Positions 1-7,584 of a stretch of 64,000 bases of DNA are shown piece by piece. Source of the stretch: an uncultured Macellibacteroides sp. (lineage in GTDB: Bacteria; Bacteroidota; Bacteroidia; Bacteroidales; Tannerellaceae); contig NZ_OY762974.1 in the NCBI RefSeq assembly GCF_963667135.1, positions 2,852,001 to 2,916,000 on the forward strand. The letters run 5' to 3'. Numbering within the stretch: the stretch's first letter is position 1; each line of letters opens with the position of its first letter. The notes under the pieces were generated by a model. The model did no database searches, had not been told where the DNA came from, and was given only the letters and a program-made list of their open reading frames with translations. The position numbers were made by a program, and so were the translations under genes.

Positions 1-16
1 TTAAAAATTGATTAGC

Positions 17-229
17 ATGAAAGACAAATCAGAAATTATCAGATTACGAAATTATGAGGGTCTGAGCGAAAGGAAGATTTCACTCAGGCTAGGCTTTAGT
101 CGCATTACGGTACACCGGATATTGAGTGAGTATACAAATGACCTGAAGGACCAGGAAGGGGATAAATCCAGGATGGAGGCGTATATATTAACACCCCCAA
201 TTTATAAAATGAATATATCAGCGGTTTAA
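17..229 (+). pseudogene. IS21-type transposase (IstA) N-terminal remnant
   Basis: A 70-residue ORF with a helix-turn-helix in its first 50 residues (GLSERKISLRLGFSRITVHR), the kind found at the start of IS21-family IstA and related transposases. Full IstA proteins have about 400-500 residues including an integrase core; here the frame stops after 70 residues and no DDE core or IstB ATPase follows. The ATG at 17 is preferred to the upstream TTG at 8. I read it as a broken mobile element at the edge of an accessory segment. It could instead be the N-terminus of another small HTH protein; the family call rests on the HTH pattern alone. Confidence 0.45.
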
Positions 230-254
230 AGATCGTCTTGATAATATTATAACG

Positions 255-452
255 ATGTATCAGGGAAACTGGGATCAAATGCTTAAAGAGTTTGATGATT
301 TACATGCGGATGTTTTTAAAGGACGTCCGATAGATTACCGTTTCAATAATGCAACTGTTCAATTGCAGTCGGCATTAGTATCTTCTCTCAAAAACCTACT
401 TAACCGTTCCTTATACGAACTTTTGTACATCCGTTTCGTCTTATTATCTTGA
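255..452 (+). pseudogene. Short unrecognised ORF, probably debris
   Basis: A 65-codon frame following the transposase remnant. The first 38 residues look protein-like (acidic, with a FDDLHADVFKGRPIDYRF segment), but the last third is antisense to the 3' end of the convergent HipT-like gene, so it is unlikely to be a whole protein. It is in a different frame from the IS remnant. No function is assigned; it may be a fragment cut by the rearrangement that placed the toxin module here. Confidence 0.2.
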
Positions 453-1375
453 AAGGAATGATCTATTAATTTGTTAATGTGTGGACTTTCAGTTGAGAAG
501 ATCTTTATAATTTCGTCCCGTTTCTTTGGCAATACTCCCACGCGATTGGCAAATCTGATAAAATCTTCTTTGCACGGATGTCCACTATTTTTGTATATTT
601 CGGAATGCTCACTTTGTGGCATTAACCCATCTTGTAGGGCAAAATCCTCGTCCTGAACGTGAATAGAGGTGTTCATCAAATCATAAGCAGGTGACAATAA
701 GTAGTCGCCATTGGCAGACTGTTGCAGCGAGAAGTTTTTTAGGTGTGCATCTCCATTGGCAAATAGATAGTTGAAAACTACAAGTGTAAATAATCTACTC
801 ATTTCCACTTGCCAAGCCGATACATTTTGTTTTAATAGTGCCGCCACATCTTCATAGCTGCCTGTATATTTGTAATCTTTGCCGTGTGTAAGAGCTGTCT
901 TTTGAGCCAACGATGAGAAATCCTCTTGTTTGATTTTATTCCCATTGGTATCATAATCAAATCGCTTCGTAATGTATGCGACATCGCCATTAGCAAAGAA
1001 TACAAGTCCATTTTCGGCTACATTTATTTTGTAAACCTGTTTTGCTATCTGCATCGTCAAATGTTCATTAGCAGGTATAAAATTACGGAAACGCAGATGT
1101 TTGTAGTTTGGAGCTGGTTTTATTATATATCGTCCCTGCTGTCCTGTTGGAGTGAGGATTATCTTCCCCTTCTCTACAACAGCCGATAATTTTTCCTGTA
1201 TTCCCGATACTGATATTTGGTTGATGCTATCGGCAAGGTCAAAACTGTCCGCATCATAGTCAAAATCCAATAGTGGGGAGATGTTCTTGCCTTCGAACAA
1301 TTTGCGAAGGCAAGGAGGGCTATATGTATCAAATCCCGGAGTCAGGTTGCCGGGGCAAACTTCTATTTTTATCAT
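359..1375 (-). CDS. HipA-family Ser/Thr kinase toxin, HipT-like short form
   Basis: A 338-residue HipA-type kinase without the N-terminal subdomain, which is a separate upstream gene. Visible kinase features are the Gly-rich loop QISVSGIQEKL (about residues 53-63), the ATP-contact Lys86 in YIIKP, the catalytic loop NGDAHLKN with Asp209, and the metal-binding Asp232 in PAYDL. The SxS pair (Ser55/Ser57) just before the loop sits where HipT proteins carry two autophosphorylation serines. HipA/HipT toxins phosphorylate aminoacyl-tRNA synthetases (HipA acts on GltX, HipT on TrpS); the target here is unknown. The start overlaps the end of the HipS-like gene by four bases, so the module is translationally coupled. 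Confidence 0.85.
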   Translation of the reverse strand: MIKIEVCPGNLTPGFDTYSPPCLRKLFEGKNISPLLDFDYDADSFDLADSINQISVSGIQEKLSAVVEKGKIILTPTGQQGRYIIKPAPNYKHLRFRNFIPANEHLTMQIAKQVYKINVAENGLVFFANGDVAYITKRFDYDTNGNKIKQEDFSSLAQKTALTHGKDYKYTGSYEDVAALLKQNVSAWQVEMSRLFTLVVFNYLFANGDAHLKNFSLQQSANGDYLLSPAYDLMNTSIHVQDEDFALQDGLMPQSEHSEIYKNSGHPCKEDFIRFANRVGVLPKKRDEIIKIFSTESPHINKLIDHSFQDNKTKRMYKSSYKERLSRFLREDTNADCN

Positions 1376-1692
1376 ACTTTTCTCACGGTTATGGCTCCGA
1401 TGGTATCGGTATGTGCCGTTGCTAATAATAATCCGAATGAATCGTTCTCGTCAATTTTCAAACTTTGACATTGGATAGCCTTATTTGTTCCCTCAGATAG
1501 CATGTTGTAGAAAAATGGAAAAAGCTCTGTAGATGTAAATTCTCGTTGGCTCTTGGGAAACGATAGGCTGATTGCAGTCTGCTTTTCATCAAACAAGAAT
1601 GATTCGTCATAGCGGAAAATATACTTTCCACTATCAGTTTCGGTCAGAACACCTGCAAAAATGCCATTGCAAAATATATGTGCCTGTCTCAT
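1372..1692 (-). CDS. HipS-like protein (detached HipA N-terminal subdomain)
   Basis: A 106-residue protein matching the N-terminal subdomain of full-length HipA: a short beta-rich start (HIFCNGIFAGVL) and the SLSFPKSQREFTS segment that normally precedes the kinase body. It overlaps both neighbours by four bases (ATGA-type junctions), which gives a three-gene order HTH - subdomain - kinase. In the HipBST systems of enteropathogenic E. coli the equivalent small protein, HipS, is the antitoxin. The E. coli HipS is reported to contact the kinase site through a Trp; this protein has no Trp, so any inhibition would need another contact. The role is inferred by analogy. Confidence 0.75.
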   Translation of the reverse strand: MRQAHIFCNGIFAGVLTETDSGKYIFRYDESFLFDEKQTAISLSFPKSQREFTSTELFPFFYNMLSEGTNKAIQCQSLKIDENDSFGLLLATAHTDTIGAITVRKV

Positions 1693-1892
1693 CTATTCAT
1701 CTCTTTTACTTTCATTGTAATTTCCAAACCAAGTACTTCTGCTATTTTAGTAAGTGTACCCATAGATGGATTACCTTTGCCGACCTCTATACTTTTGATA
1801 ATCCTCAAACTTAACCCCGTATAATCCGCTAAATCTTGTTGAGTTAAACCCAGCAAGGTGCGTCGTTCCCGTATGATTGAATAAAAATCCAT
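1689..1892 (-). CDS. HipB-like XRE-family DNA-binding protein
   Basis: A 67-residue protein that is almost entirely one lambda-repressor/XRE helix-turn-helix (RRTLLGLTQQDLADYTGLSL, then SIEVGKGNPSMGTLTKIAEVLGLE). It is the first gene of the toxin-antitoxin operon and ends in a four-base overlap with the HipS-like gene. The expected role is repression of its own promoter, located just upstream at 1918-1947. It lacks the C-terminal extension with which E. coli HipB contacts HipA, which fits a HipBST-type arrangement where the small middle protein provides neutralisation. Confidence 0.85.
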   Translation of the reverse strand: MDFYSIIRERRTLLGLTQQDLADYTGLSLRIIKSIEVGKGNPSMGTLTKIAEVLGLEITMKVKEMNR

Positions 1893-1917
1893 AGTGCATT
1901 ATTTTACCTCTTCGTCG

Positions 1918-1947
1918 CAAATTTAATGCATTTTTTGTTTGAAACAA
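1918..1947 (-). promoter_or_regulatory. Promoter of the hipBST-like operon
   Basis: On the reverse strand TAAATTTG (1918-1925) matches the Bacteroidetes -7 element TAnnTTTG, and TTG (1945-1947) lies 19 bases upstream. Transcription would begin near 1911, about 20 bases before the hipB-like start. Confidence 0.6.
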
Positions 1948-1948
1948 T

Positions 1949-1970
1949 GTGAAAGTGCAGTTTATTTCAC
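1949..1970. promoter_or_regulatory. Candidate operator, GTGAAA-N10-TTTCAC
   Basis: An interrupted inverted repeat directly upstream of the -33 element of the toxin-antitoxin promoter and between the two divergent genes. Its size and position suit a dimeric HTH repressor such as the HipB-like protein, but there is no second copy and the link is inference. Confidence 0.3.
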
Positions 1971-2035
1971 TTATAGCGTTTTGTTTTTCCTCTTAAAGAG
2001 ATCTTTTGAAAGATTAAAGAGAAATTATATGCGTT

Positions 2036-2099
2036 AAAACTTGCCGTTACCGGCAAGAAATGCTATTTTTAAAGTCTAATTGTGGCTCAAAACTTGCCG
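2036..2099. repeat. Repeated AAAACTTGCCG with a 7-bp palindrome upstream of fic
   Basis: AAAACTTGCCG occurs at 2036-2046 and again at 2089-2099. The first copy is completed to a hairpin or palindrome, CTTGCCG-TTAC-CGGCAAG (2040-2057). The spacing is 53 bases, near five helical turns. The position, just ahead of a gene for an HTH-bearing Fic protein, suggests an operator set. Confidence 0.4.
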
Positions 2100-2113
2100 A
2101 TAAGCTTTCTACT

Positions 2114-3001
2114 ATGGGATATATTTCAGTAAGAGACTTCGCTAAAAAATACGATATTTCGGAACGTACTGTCCGAAACTACTGCGCTGTTGGTAAAATT
2201 GACGGAGCATTTTTAACGGGTAAAACTTGGAGTATACCCGAAGATTCCATTTTGCCATCACGTAAAAAATTACAATCTGTAATATCTCCAATACTCAAAG
2301 CACTACGTGAGCAGAAGTCTATGAAATTGAAAGGTGGCATTTATCACCGCACCCAGATCGATCTGACCTATAATTCTAATCACATTGAAGGTAGCCGCCT
2401 TACACATGATCAAACTCGTTACATTTTCGAAACTAATACAATTGGTATTTCAGACGAAAGCGTTAATGTGGACGATATTATCGAGACCACAAATCACTTT
2501 CGTTGCATTGACTTAATCATTGACCGAACCGAAGAACGTTTGTCGGAGGGTTTTATTAAAGAACTGCATCGCATACTCAAAGAGGGAACCTCTGACAGTC
2601 GTAAGGATTGGTTAGCAGTGGGTGACTACAAACGCCTGCCCAACGAGGTTGGAGGTAATGAAACTACTGCACCGGAAAATGTTCACAGAGAAATGAAAGC
2701 ATTGCTCTCCGAATATAATGCCAAAAAAGATAAGACCTTTGAAGATATTATTGACCTGCATCAGCGTTTCGAGAGTATTCACCCATTCCAAGATGGTAAT
2801 GGTCGTGTTGGCCGACTCGTCACATTCAAAGAGTGCTTGGCGAATGCCGCAGTGCCGTTTATTATTACCGATGAACTAAAAATGTTCTATTACAGAGGAC
2901 TCCAACAATGGAATACTCAACGAGGTTATTTGCTCGATACTTGCCTTTCGGCTCAGGATAGCTATAAAGCTATTCTTAACTACTTCAAAATAAAGTATTA
3001 A
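2114..3001 (+). CDS. Fic family protein with N-terminal HTH domain
   Basis: Fic enzymes transfer AMP (or related groups) from nucleotides to protein hydroxyls. The catalytic motif HPFQDGNGRVGR fits the canonical HPFx(D/E)GNGRxxR exactly, so the enzyme should be active. The N-terminal 40 residues form a MerR/excisionase-like HTH (ISVRDFAKKYDISERTVRNY). An inhibitory-helix-like segment may be NSNHIEGSRLT, which resembles the [ST]xxxE[GN] motif found N-terminal to the Fic core in class II proteins. I place the start at 2114 because the frame from 2060 would run through the repeated AAAACTTGCCG sites; 2060 remains possible and would add 18 residues. It is divergent from the toxin-antitoxin operon. 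Target unknown. Confidence 0.85.
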   Translation: MGYISVRDFAKKYDISERTVRNYCAVGKIDGAFLTGKTWSIPEDSILPSRKKLQSVISPILKALREQKSMKLKGGIYHRTQIDLTYNSNHIEGSRLTHDQTRYIFETNTIGISDESVNVDDIIETTNHFRCIDLIIDRTEERLSEGFIKELHRILKEGTSDSRKDWLAVGDYKRLPNEVGGNETTAPENVHREMKALLSEYNAKKDKTFEDIIDLHQRFESIHPFQDGNGRVGRLVTFKECLANAAVPFIITDELKMFYYRGLQQWNTQRGYLLDTCLSAQDSYKAILNYFKIKY

Positions 3002-3040
3002 TTTAGCTTATTGTTAGGTGCTGAATGCAGATAATACGAT

Positions 3041-3080
3041 AAAAATTCCCCGTTGTTTTAATATACAACGGGGAATTTTT
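3041..3080. terminator. Bidirectional intrinsic terminator
   Basis: A perfect 16-bp stem (arms 3041-3056 and 3065-3080, loop of 8) with A/T-rich outer ends that give a U-tract in either direction. It separates the convergent fic gene and the outer membrane protein gene. Confidence 0.8.
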
Positions 3081-3120
3081 ATTTTAAACTTACGCAAATT
3101 TTAAGTATACAGTAATTGCT

Positions 3121-3750
3121 TTAGAATCTGTATCCGAAATTTAGTCCATATGTCCGATTTTTAAAATGAGCTGTAGTTGATCGTAGTCCGAAATCACTGC
3201 TGAGACCAATAGAATATTTGTTGTATTCCAAAGTTGCTCCGGCTGCAAGACCGGTATCAAATTTTTCTACGCCTGCAGAAAATGAATCCACGTTAATCTT
3301 TCTTGATGTCCCATCCAATAATGTGTCGGTATTTTTATACTTTCCGCCAACTCCGTAGCTTATATACCCTCCACCACTTAAAATAAGTTTAAATTTCTCT
3401 GAGACATTAAATCTGTAAGTTAATAAAAGAGGTAGTTCAACATATACTTTATTATCTGTAAGTTTATATGATTTCAGCTGCTCTGAATTATCCATAAAAG
3501 GAGGGATATGATAATCTCCTTTATCCTTATACCCTTTGGATATCAGCATGAGTGAAGGTTGAATTCCCCAATGGTCATTGAAATAATAATCCATTCCAAC
3601 ACCAACCTGATATCCGGGCTTAAAGTCCACTTCTCCCGAGTTAATAATATTGCTGATATTTATTCCGGCTTTTGCATTCCAGTATATTTGGCTATATCCG
3701 GACAAACAAACTAAAAGCAATAGTAAAATAGTAATTAATTTTTTATTCAT
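3121..3750 (-). CDS. Small outer membrane beta-barrel protein
   Basis: A 209-residue protein with a clear signal peptide (about residues 1-20, ending SGYSQ) and alternating aromatic/hydrophobic strands through to a C-terminal GLNFGYRF, ending in Phe as outer membrane barrels do. Length and pattern match the porin-family OMP_b-brl_2 group (8-10 strands) common in Bacteroidetes. Ligand or role is not visible. The upstream gene on the same strand begins about 430 bases away and may be co-transcribed. Confidence 0.75.
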   Translation of the reverse strand: MNKKLITILLLLLVCLSGYSQIYWNAKAGINISNIINSGEVDFKPGYQVGVGMDYYFNDHWGIQPSLMLISKGYKDKGDYHIPPFMDNSEQLKSYKLTDNKVYVELPLLLTYRFNVSEKFKLILSGGGYISYGVGGKYKNTDTLLDGTSRKINVDSFSAGVEKFDTGLAAGATLEYNKYSIGLSSDFGLRSTTAHFKNRTYGLNFGYRF

Positions 3751-3798
3751 TGTATATTATATATGATAATGTTAGTTATTATTAAATATTTACTCCTT

Positions 3799-4179
3799 TT
3801 ATGATTCAACGAAAGTTGCTCCTGGCAGATAACAATTCCAAATAATGACTGGAGTTCCATCAAAGGCTCTAAATTCGGTTCTAAACTCAGCGTTAATAGG
3901 TGGAGTAAAATAAATAGGCCTTCCATTATCATAATTACCTGTTATTCCCCAAGGAAGAGATTTACTATCGAGCCAATCATGTGATGAATCGGCATTCTTA
4001 TAGAAGTTATAGGTAATTTCGCTCCCATCAATATTAAACTTCATATTAGTATTAGTTACGCTAGAGTAATTTGCCCATCCCAGCCATGTTTTTTTCCTGA
4101 AAGAAATTTCCAATTTTAGATTCATTTCGAATTTTAGTCCAGGGTTTGCGGGTGGTGTTGGATTGATTCTTTGTTTCAT
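3799..4179 (-). CDS. Unrecognised 126-residue protein
   Basis: A protein rich in aromatic residues, Asn and Thr, with no signal peptide and no membrane segment. The alternation of short polar and hydrophobic stretches (KLEISFRKKTWLGWANYSS; KFNIDGSEITYNFY) suggests an all-beta fold, perhaps a small lectin-like or pore-forming-type sandwich, but I cannot name a family. It has two Trp-Gly pairs and a late Cys (WNCYLP). It lies 48 bases upstream of the barrel gene on the same strand, so a two-gene transcript is likely. Confidence 0.55.
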   Translation of the reverse strand: MKQRINPTPPANPGLKFEMNLKLEISFRKKTWLGWANYSSVTNTNMKFNIDGSEITYNFYKNADSSHDWLDSKSLPWGITGNYDNGRPIYFTPPINAEFRTEFRAFDGTPVIIWNCYLPGATFVES

Positions 4180-4605
4180 TTTAAATTAATAATTGGTTTG
4201 TAATAAATAGGTTAATAAATTAAAAGGTCTGTGATCTATTATTGCATTTTCCAGTGATAAATAAGTTAATGTGCACGAAAAATATATATCATTGCAAATC
4301 TATGTATTATAGATTGATTATCAATGAATATGTAGTTATATCAATATGAACTTTTGAGTTTATTAACAAATACTGCATTATAGGGTTAAGATAGATTAAT
4401 TAAAGTGTATGACAAACCTATGTTAGGTTTATTAAATCAATTTCTTTTTTTAATGAATTTACATCACCTTTTTGAAGGTGGAAAATCTATTTTAGACAAT
4501 TAGTTGATTAATTCTTTGTTTATTTTCTACGGTATATACATTAAAAGGGGATTACTTATAGAGATATTATCCCTATTTTGCACGAATCAAATAGAAAATT
4601 AATTC
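4180..4605. other. A/T-rich intergenic region without an intact gene
   Basis: About 425 bases with many stops in all frames. It holds one copy of a 43-base repeat (4461-4503). I see no other gene, and no convincing promoter for the reverse-strand gene at 3799. Confidence 0.6.
4461..4503 (+). repeat. Dispersed 43-base repeat, copy 1
   Basis: Matches 46761-46803 at 35 of 43 positions. It contains a short hairpin CACCTT-tttg-AAGGTG followed by an A/T-rich tail ending ACAATTAG. Read as codons both copies give LFEGGK-x-ILDN and a stop, with most differences at third positions. Confidence 0.5.
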
Positions 4606-4761
4606 ATGAACAGCTTTAATGAAATAAATACAAAATACCGTGATTGGGTTAATAGTTACACGATAGCGAATACAAAATTAAAGGGTTTTTAAGCCTATCG
4701 ATATACCTACGAGGGATTTTCTAATGCCATTGAAAACGGAATTGAACTAACCTGTGGTTAA
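4606..4761 (+). pseudogene. Relic ORF broken by an in-frame stop
   Basis: Starting at ATG 4606 there are 28 sense codons, a TAA at 4690-4692, and then 22 further codons in the same frame to a second stop at 4759-4761. The two halves look like one short protein (WVNSYTIANTKLKGF, stop, AYRYTYEGFSNAIENG). I do not recognise the family. It fits a decaying accessory region, but chance cannot be excluded at this length. Confidence 0.3.
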
Positions 4762-4775
4762 GAATTATTGAAGCA

Positions 4776-5060
4776 CTATTTGAGCAGCCATTCAATAAAT
4801 TCCTGCATAAATAGCTGATCGTCTTTTTCTTTCCATATTATTTTCATCCCGTTGGGTAACGACATTTCTACACCTCCCATGAAAAGTCCTGTCATCGTTT
4901 CGCCAAAAGCAACTATTGTTCCGCCGTTATCCAGTTTTACATAGGCCCCGTGAACGACTTTTTCATCTCCATTTCTAACGCTTATCGGAGCGCCACCTGT
5001 TAGAGAACGGCTACCGCTGTATGACAACTCATATTCATTTTTGATAGCTTCTGTAGTCAA
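4776..5060 (-). CDS. Unrecognised 94-residue protein
   Basis: A compact cytoplasmic-looking protein, Gly-rich in the middle (GAYVKLDNGGTIVAFGETMTGLFMGG) with an amphipathic C-terminal helix (FMQEFIEWLLK). Amino-acid composition and absence of odd residues suggest a real gene rather than a chance frame. No family recognised. Both flanks are decayed sequence, so it may be a cargo or orphan gene. Confidence 0.45.
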   Translation of the reverse strand: MTTEAIKNEYELSYSGSRSLTGGAPISVRNGDEKVVHGAYVKLDNGGTIVAFGETMTGLFMGGVEMSLPNGMKIIWKEKDDQLFMQEFIEWLLK

Positions 5061-5268
5061 AAGAATATTAACCTGGATTCAGCCATCTCGCTGCTCCGAA
5101 AATTATCCGTATGATATGTTTGGACTTACCGCAACTCTCAATTACTATTTATGCGATGGTTTTACGGATACGCGTTGCGTCAGTATCCTACGAATGGAGA
5201 TGTGTTATTAAGGATGTACTTTGCTCATTAAATCAGGTAGACAACCGAATATTGAACGCTTACGTTTA
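5061..5268. other. No intact gene; possible coding debris
   Basis: On the forward strand, fragments in two frames (DMFGLTATLNYYLCDG, and MRWFYGYALRQYPTNG in the next frame) read like protein across a frameshift near 5150. I cannot identify the source. The region ends at the galE terminator. Confidence 0.25.
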
Positions 5269-5319
5269 AAATAATAAAGAGGCTGCACCCGGTAATCCGA
5301 AGCAGCCTCTTTATTATTT
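5269..5319. terminator. Intrinsic terminator downstream of galE
   Basis: An 18-bp perfect stem (5269-5286 with 5302-5319, loop of 15) with A/T-rich bases at both ends. It ends the galE transcript on the reverse strand and can act in both directions. Confidence 0.75.
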
Positions 5320-5334
5320 TGAAATGTATTCTAC

Positions 5335-6369
5335 TTATTGAATACCGCGTTCGCGTAGCTTTAATTGCCAGTTCCAGGCAGTAACCAATGTGTCTTCTAC
5401 CGATTCTTTGGCAGTCCATCCCAATACTTTATTAGCATGTTCGGGATTAGCCCATACTTTTTCGATGTCACCTTCGCGTCTGCCAACGATTTTGTGAGGA
5501 ACTTTTACACCAGTTCCTTTTTCGAAAGCTTCAATTAGCTCGAGAACAGTTACGCCACGACCTGTACCAAGATTGAAAATTTCAACCTTTTCTTCGCTCT
5601 TGTTGCCAAGCATACGATCCATCGCGATAACGTGCGCCTTAGCAAGATCCACAACGTTTATATAGTCGCGGATACAAGATCCGTCGGGAGTATCGTAATC
5701 GTTACCAAACACGCTCAGCTCTTTGCGAATGCCAATAGCCGTCTGAGTAAGGTAAGGTATCAGGTTTTGAGGAACTCCGTTTGGTAATTCGCCAATGATA
5801 CCACTTGGATGAGCACCAATTGGATTGAAATAGCGAAGAATAATACTTTTGAAAGGTACACCGGCATAGATGGTGTCTTTGATAATCTCTTCGTTTATCT
5901 GTTTTGTATTTCCGTATGGAGACATAGCTGGTTTTACAGGGGCATCTTCTGTTACAGGAAGAATGTCTGGCTGACCATATACGGTACAAGAAGAAGAAAA
6001 TACGATTCCTTCGATACCAAATTCAGGCATTAGCTCTAACAGATTAATCAAAGTCACGAGATTGTTCCGGTAGTATTTCAATGGTTGTTGTACAGATTCG
6101 CCCACCGCTTTGCTGGCTGCAAAGTGAATAATACCTTTAATACCTGCATTTTCTGACAATACCTTTGTCAATCCGGCTTTATCGTTGCAGTCAACTTCAT
6201 AAAAAGAAGGGCGAATACCCGAAATCTTTTCAATACCATCTACAACATCAGCATTCGAATTTGATAGATTGTCAACAATCACTACCTCATATCCTGCACT
6301 TTGCAATTCGACTACTGTGTGCGAGCCGATATAACCTGTGCCTCCGGTTACCAAAATTTTTGTCTTCAT
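5335..6369 (-). CDS. galE: UDP-glucose 4-epimerase
   Basis: Interconverts UDP-glucose and UDP-galactose (Leloir pathway, and sugar-nucleotide supply for glycans). The 344-residue protein has the NAD-binding GGTGYIGSH motif (residues 9-17), the catalytic Ser cluster FSSSCTVYG (124-132), and the YxxxK dyad Tyr152/Lys156 in PYGNTK. Length and motifs are complete. It lies 38 bases downstream of rnfA on the same strand with no terminator between them, so it may be the last gene of the rnf transcript; a functional link to Rnf is not evident. Confidence 0.96.
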   Translation of the reverse strand: MKTKILVTGGTGYIGSHTVVELQSAGYEVVIVDNLSNSNADVVDGIEKISGIRPSFYEVDCNDKAGLTKVLSENAGIKGIIHFAASKAVGESVQQPLKYYRNNLVTLINLLELMPEFGIEGIVFSSSCTVYGQPDILPVTEDAPVKPAMSPYGNTKQINEEIIKDTIYAGVPFKSIILRYFNPIGAHPSGIIGELPNGVPQNLIPYLTQTAIGIRKELSVFGNDYDTPDGSCIRDYINVVDLAKAHVIAMDRMLGNKSEEKVEIFNLGTGRGVTVLELIEAFEKGTGVKVPHKIVGRREGDIEKVWANPEHANKVLGWTAKESVEDTLVTAWNWQLKLRERGIQ

Positions 6370-6407
6370 TTTCTTTTAAATTAAATTCTATTGTTTTAGC
6401 TTTGACG

Positions 6408-6980
6408 TTATACAACCCCCGAAAAACCCATAAATGCCATAGCAAGCAAGCCTGCTGTAATCAAAGCGATTGGGGTTCCTTTTAACGCGTCCGGTACCCG
6501 TGTAAGGGCTAACTGTTCGCGAATAGTTGCAAAGATAATCAAGGCCATCGAATATCCAATGGCTGTCGAGATTGCAAATACAATAGATTGCATTAAATTA
6601 TAATCTTTCTGAATAACAAGAATGGCTACGCCAAGTATAACACAGTTTGTTGTGATAAGCGGAAGAAATACGCCAAGCGCCTGATACAATGCGGGAGAAA
6701 CCTTTTTAAGTATGATTTCTACCATTTGAACCAAAGCTGCAATGATTAGAATGAAGCTGATAGTTTGAAGATATCCTAATCCAAATGCGTCTAAAACATA
6801 TTTTTGTACCAGATAAGTTACAATCGTAGCGATAGTAAGAACAAAGGTAACTGCTGCACCCATACCAGCCGCCGTATCAACTTTTTTGGATACGCCCAGA
6901 AAAGGACAGATCCCTAAAAATTGTGCCAGTACAATGTTGTTAACAAAAACGGCCGTGATAAAAATTAAAATATAATCCAT
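6408..6980 (-). CDS. rnfA: Rnf complex membrane subunit RnfA
   Basis: A 190-residue protein with six predicted membrane helices, beginning with the family's typical N-terminus (ILIFITAVFVNNIVLAQFLGICPFLGVSKK). RnfA and RnfE are homologous inverted-topology subunits of the ferredoxin:NAD+ oxidoreductase. In solved complexes they hold an intramembrane Fe-S cluster through conserved cysteines; the ICPF Cys here is in the right place. It is the last rnf gene, 19 bases after rnfE. Confidence 0.95.
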   Translation of the reverse strand: MDYILIFITAVFVNNIVLAQFLGICPFLGVSKKVDTAAGMGAAVTFVLTIATIVTYLVQKYVLDAFGLGYLQTISFILIIAALVQMVEIILKKVSPALYQALGVFLPLITTNCVILGVAILVIQKDYNLMQSIVFAISTAIGYSMALIIFATIREQLALTRVPDALKGTPIALITAGLLAMAFMGFSGVV

Positions 6981-6999
6981 ATTCTTTTTCTTTTAATGA

Positions 7000-7584
7000 T
7001 CAGGCTTTACGTAATTTAGATGCAATGGCAATAAGGTAGCCTAAGACAATAAAGGCTCCCGGAGCCAGTACAAAGATAAGTGAGCCAAACTCTTCTGGTA
7101 AAACAGTAGCGCCAAAGAACTTTCCTGTTCCAATAAATTCTCTAATGGTACCCAATATGGTAAGAGCCATTGTGAATCCGAGACCCATCCCTAGTCCGTC
7201 GAAAGCCGAATTAATAATTCCGTTTTTTGCTGCAAATGATTCTGCGCGACCCAATACAATACAGTTAACAACAATCAGAGGAATAAATAATCCCAAACTG
7301 GCATACAATGCAGGAACAAAAGCTTCCATACACATTTGAACCACAGTAACAAATGCTGCAATAACAACAATGTATCCCGGGATACGTACCTGATCTGGTA
7401 TAACATTCTTGAGAGCAGATATAGCAATATTAGAACAAGCAAGCACAAAAGTTGTGGCCAGACCCATACTAAATCCATTCATTGCCGACGAAGTGGTACC
7501 CAATGTAGGACACATTCCAAGCAAAATTACGAATGTAGGATTCTCTTTTACTATGCCGTTCATCAGAACTTTCATATTATTCAT
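7000..7584 (-). CDS. rnfE: Rnf complex membrane subunit RnfE
   Basis: A 194-residue six-helix membrane subunit, paralogous to RnfA. The signature is KENPTFVILLGMCPTLGTTSSAMNG near the N-terminus, with the Cys expected to ligate the intramembrane cluster. It overlaps the 3' end of rnfG by eight bases, consistent with translational coupling. Confidence 0.95.
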   Translation of the reverse strand: MNNMKVLMNGIVKENPTFVILLGMCPTLGTTSSAMNGFSMGLATTFVLACSNIAISALKNVIPDQVRIPGYIVVIAAFVTVVQMCMEAFVPALYASLGLFIPLIVVNCIVLGRAESFAAKNGIINSAFDGLGMGLGFTMALTILGTIREFIGTGKFFGATVLPEEFGSLIFVLAPGAFIVLGYLIAIASKLRKA

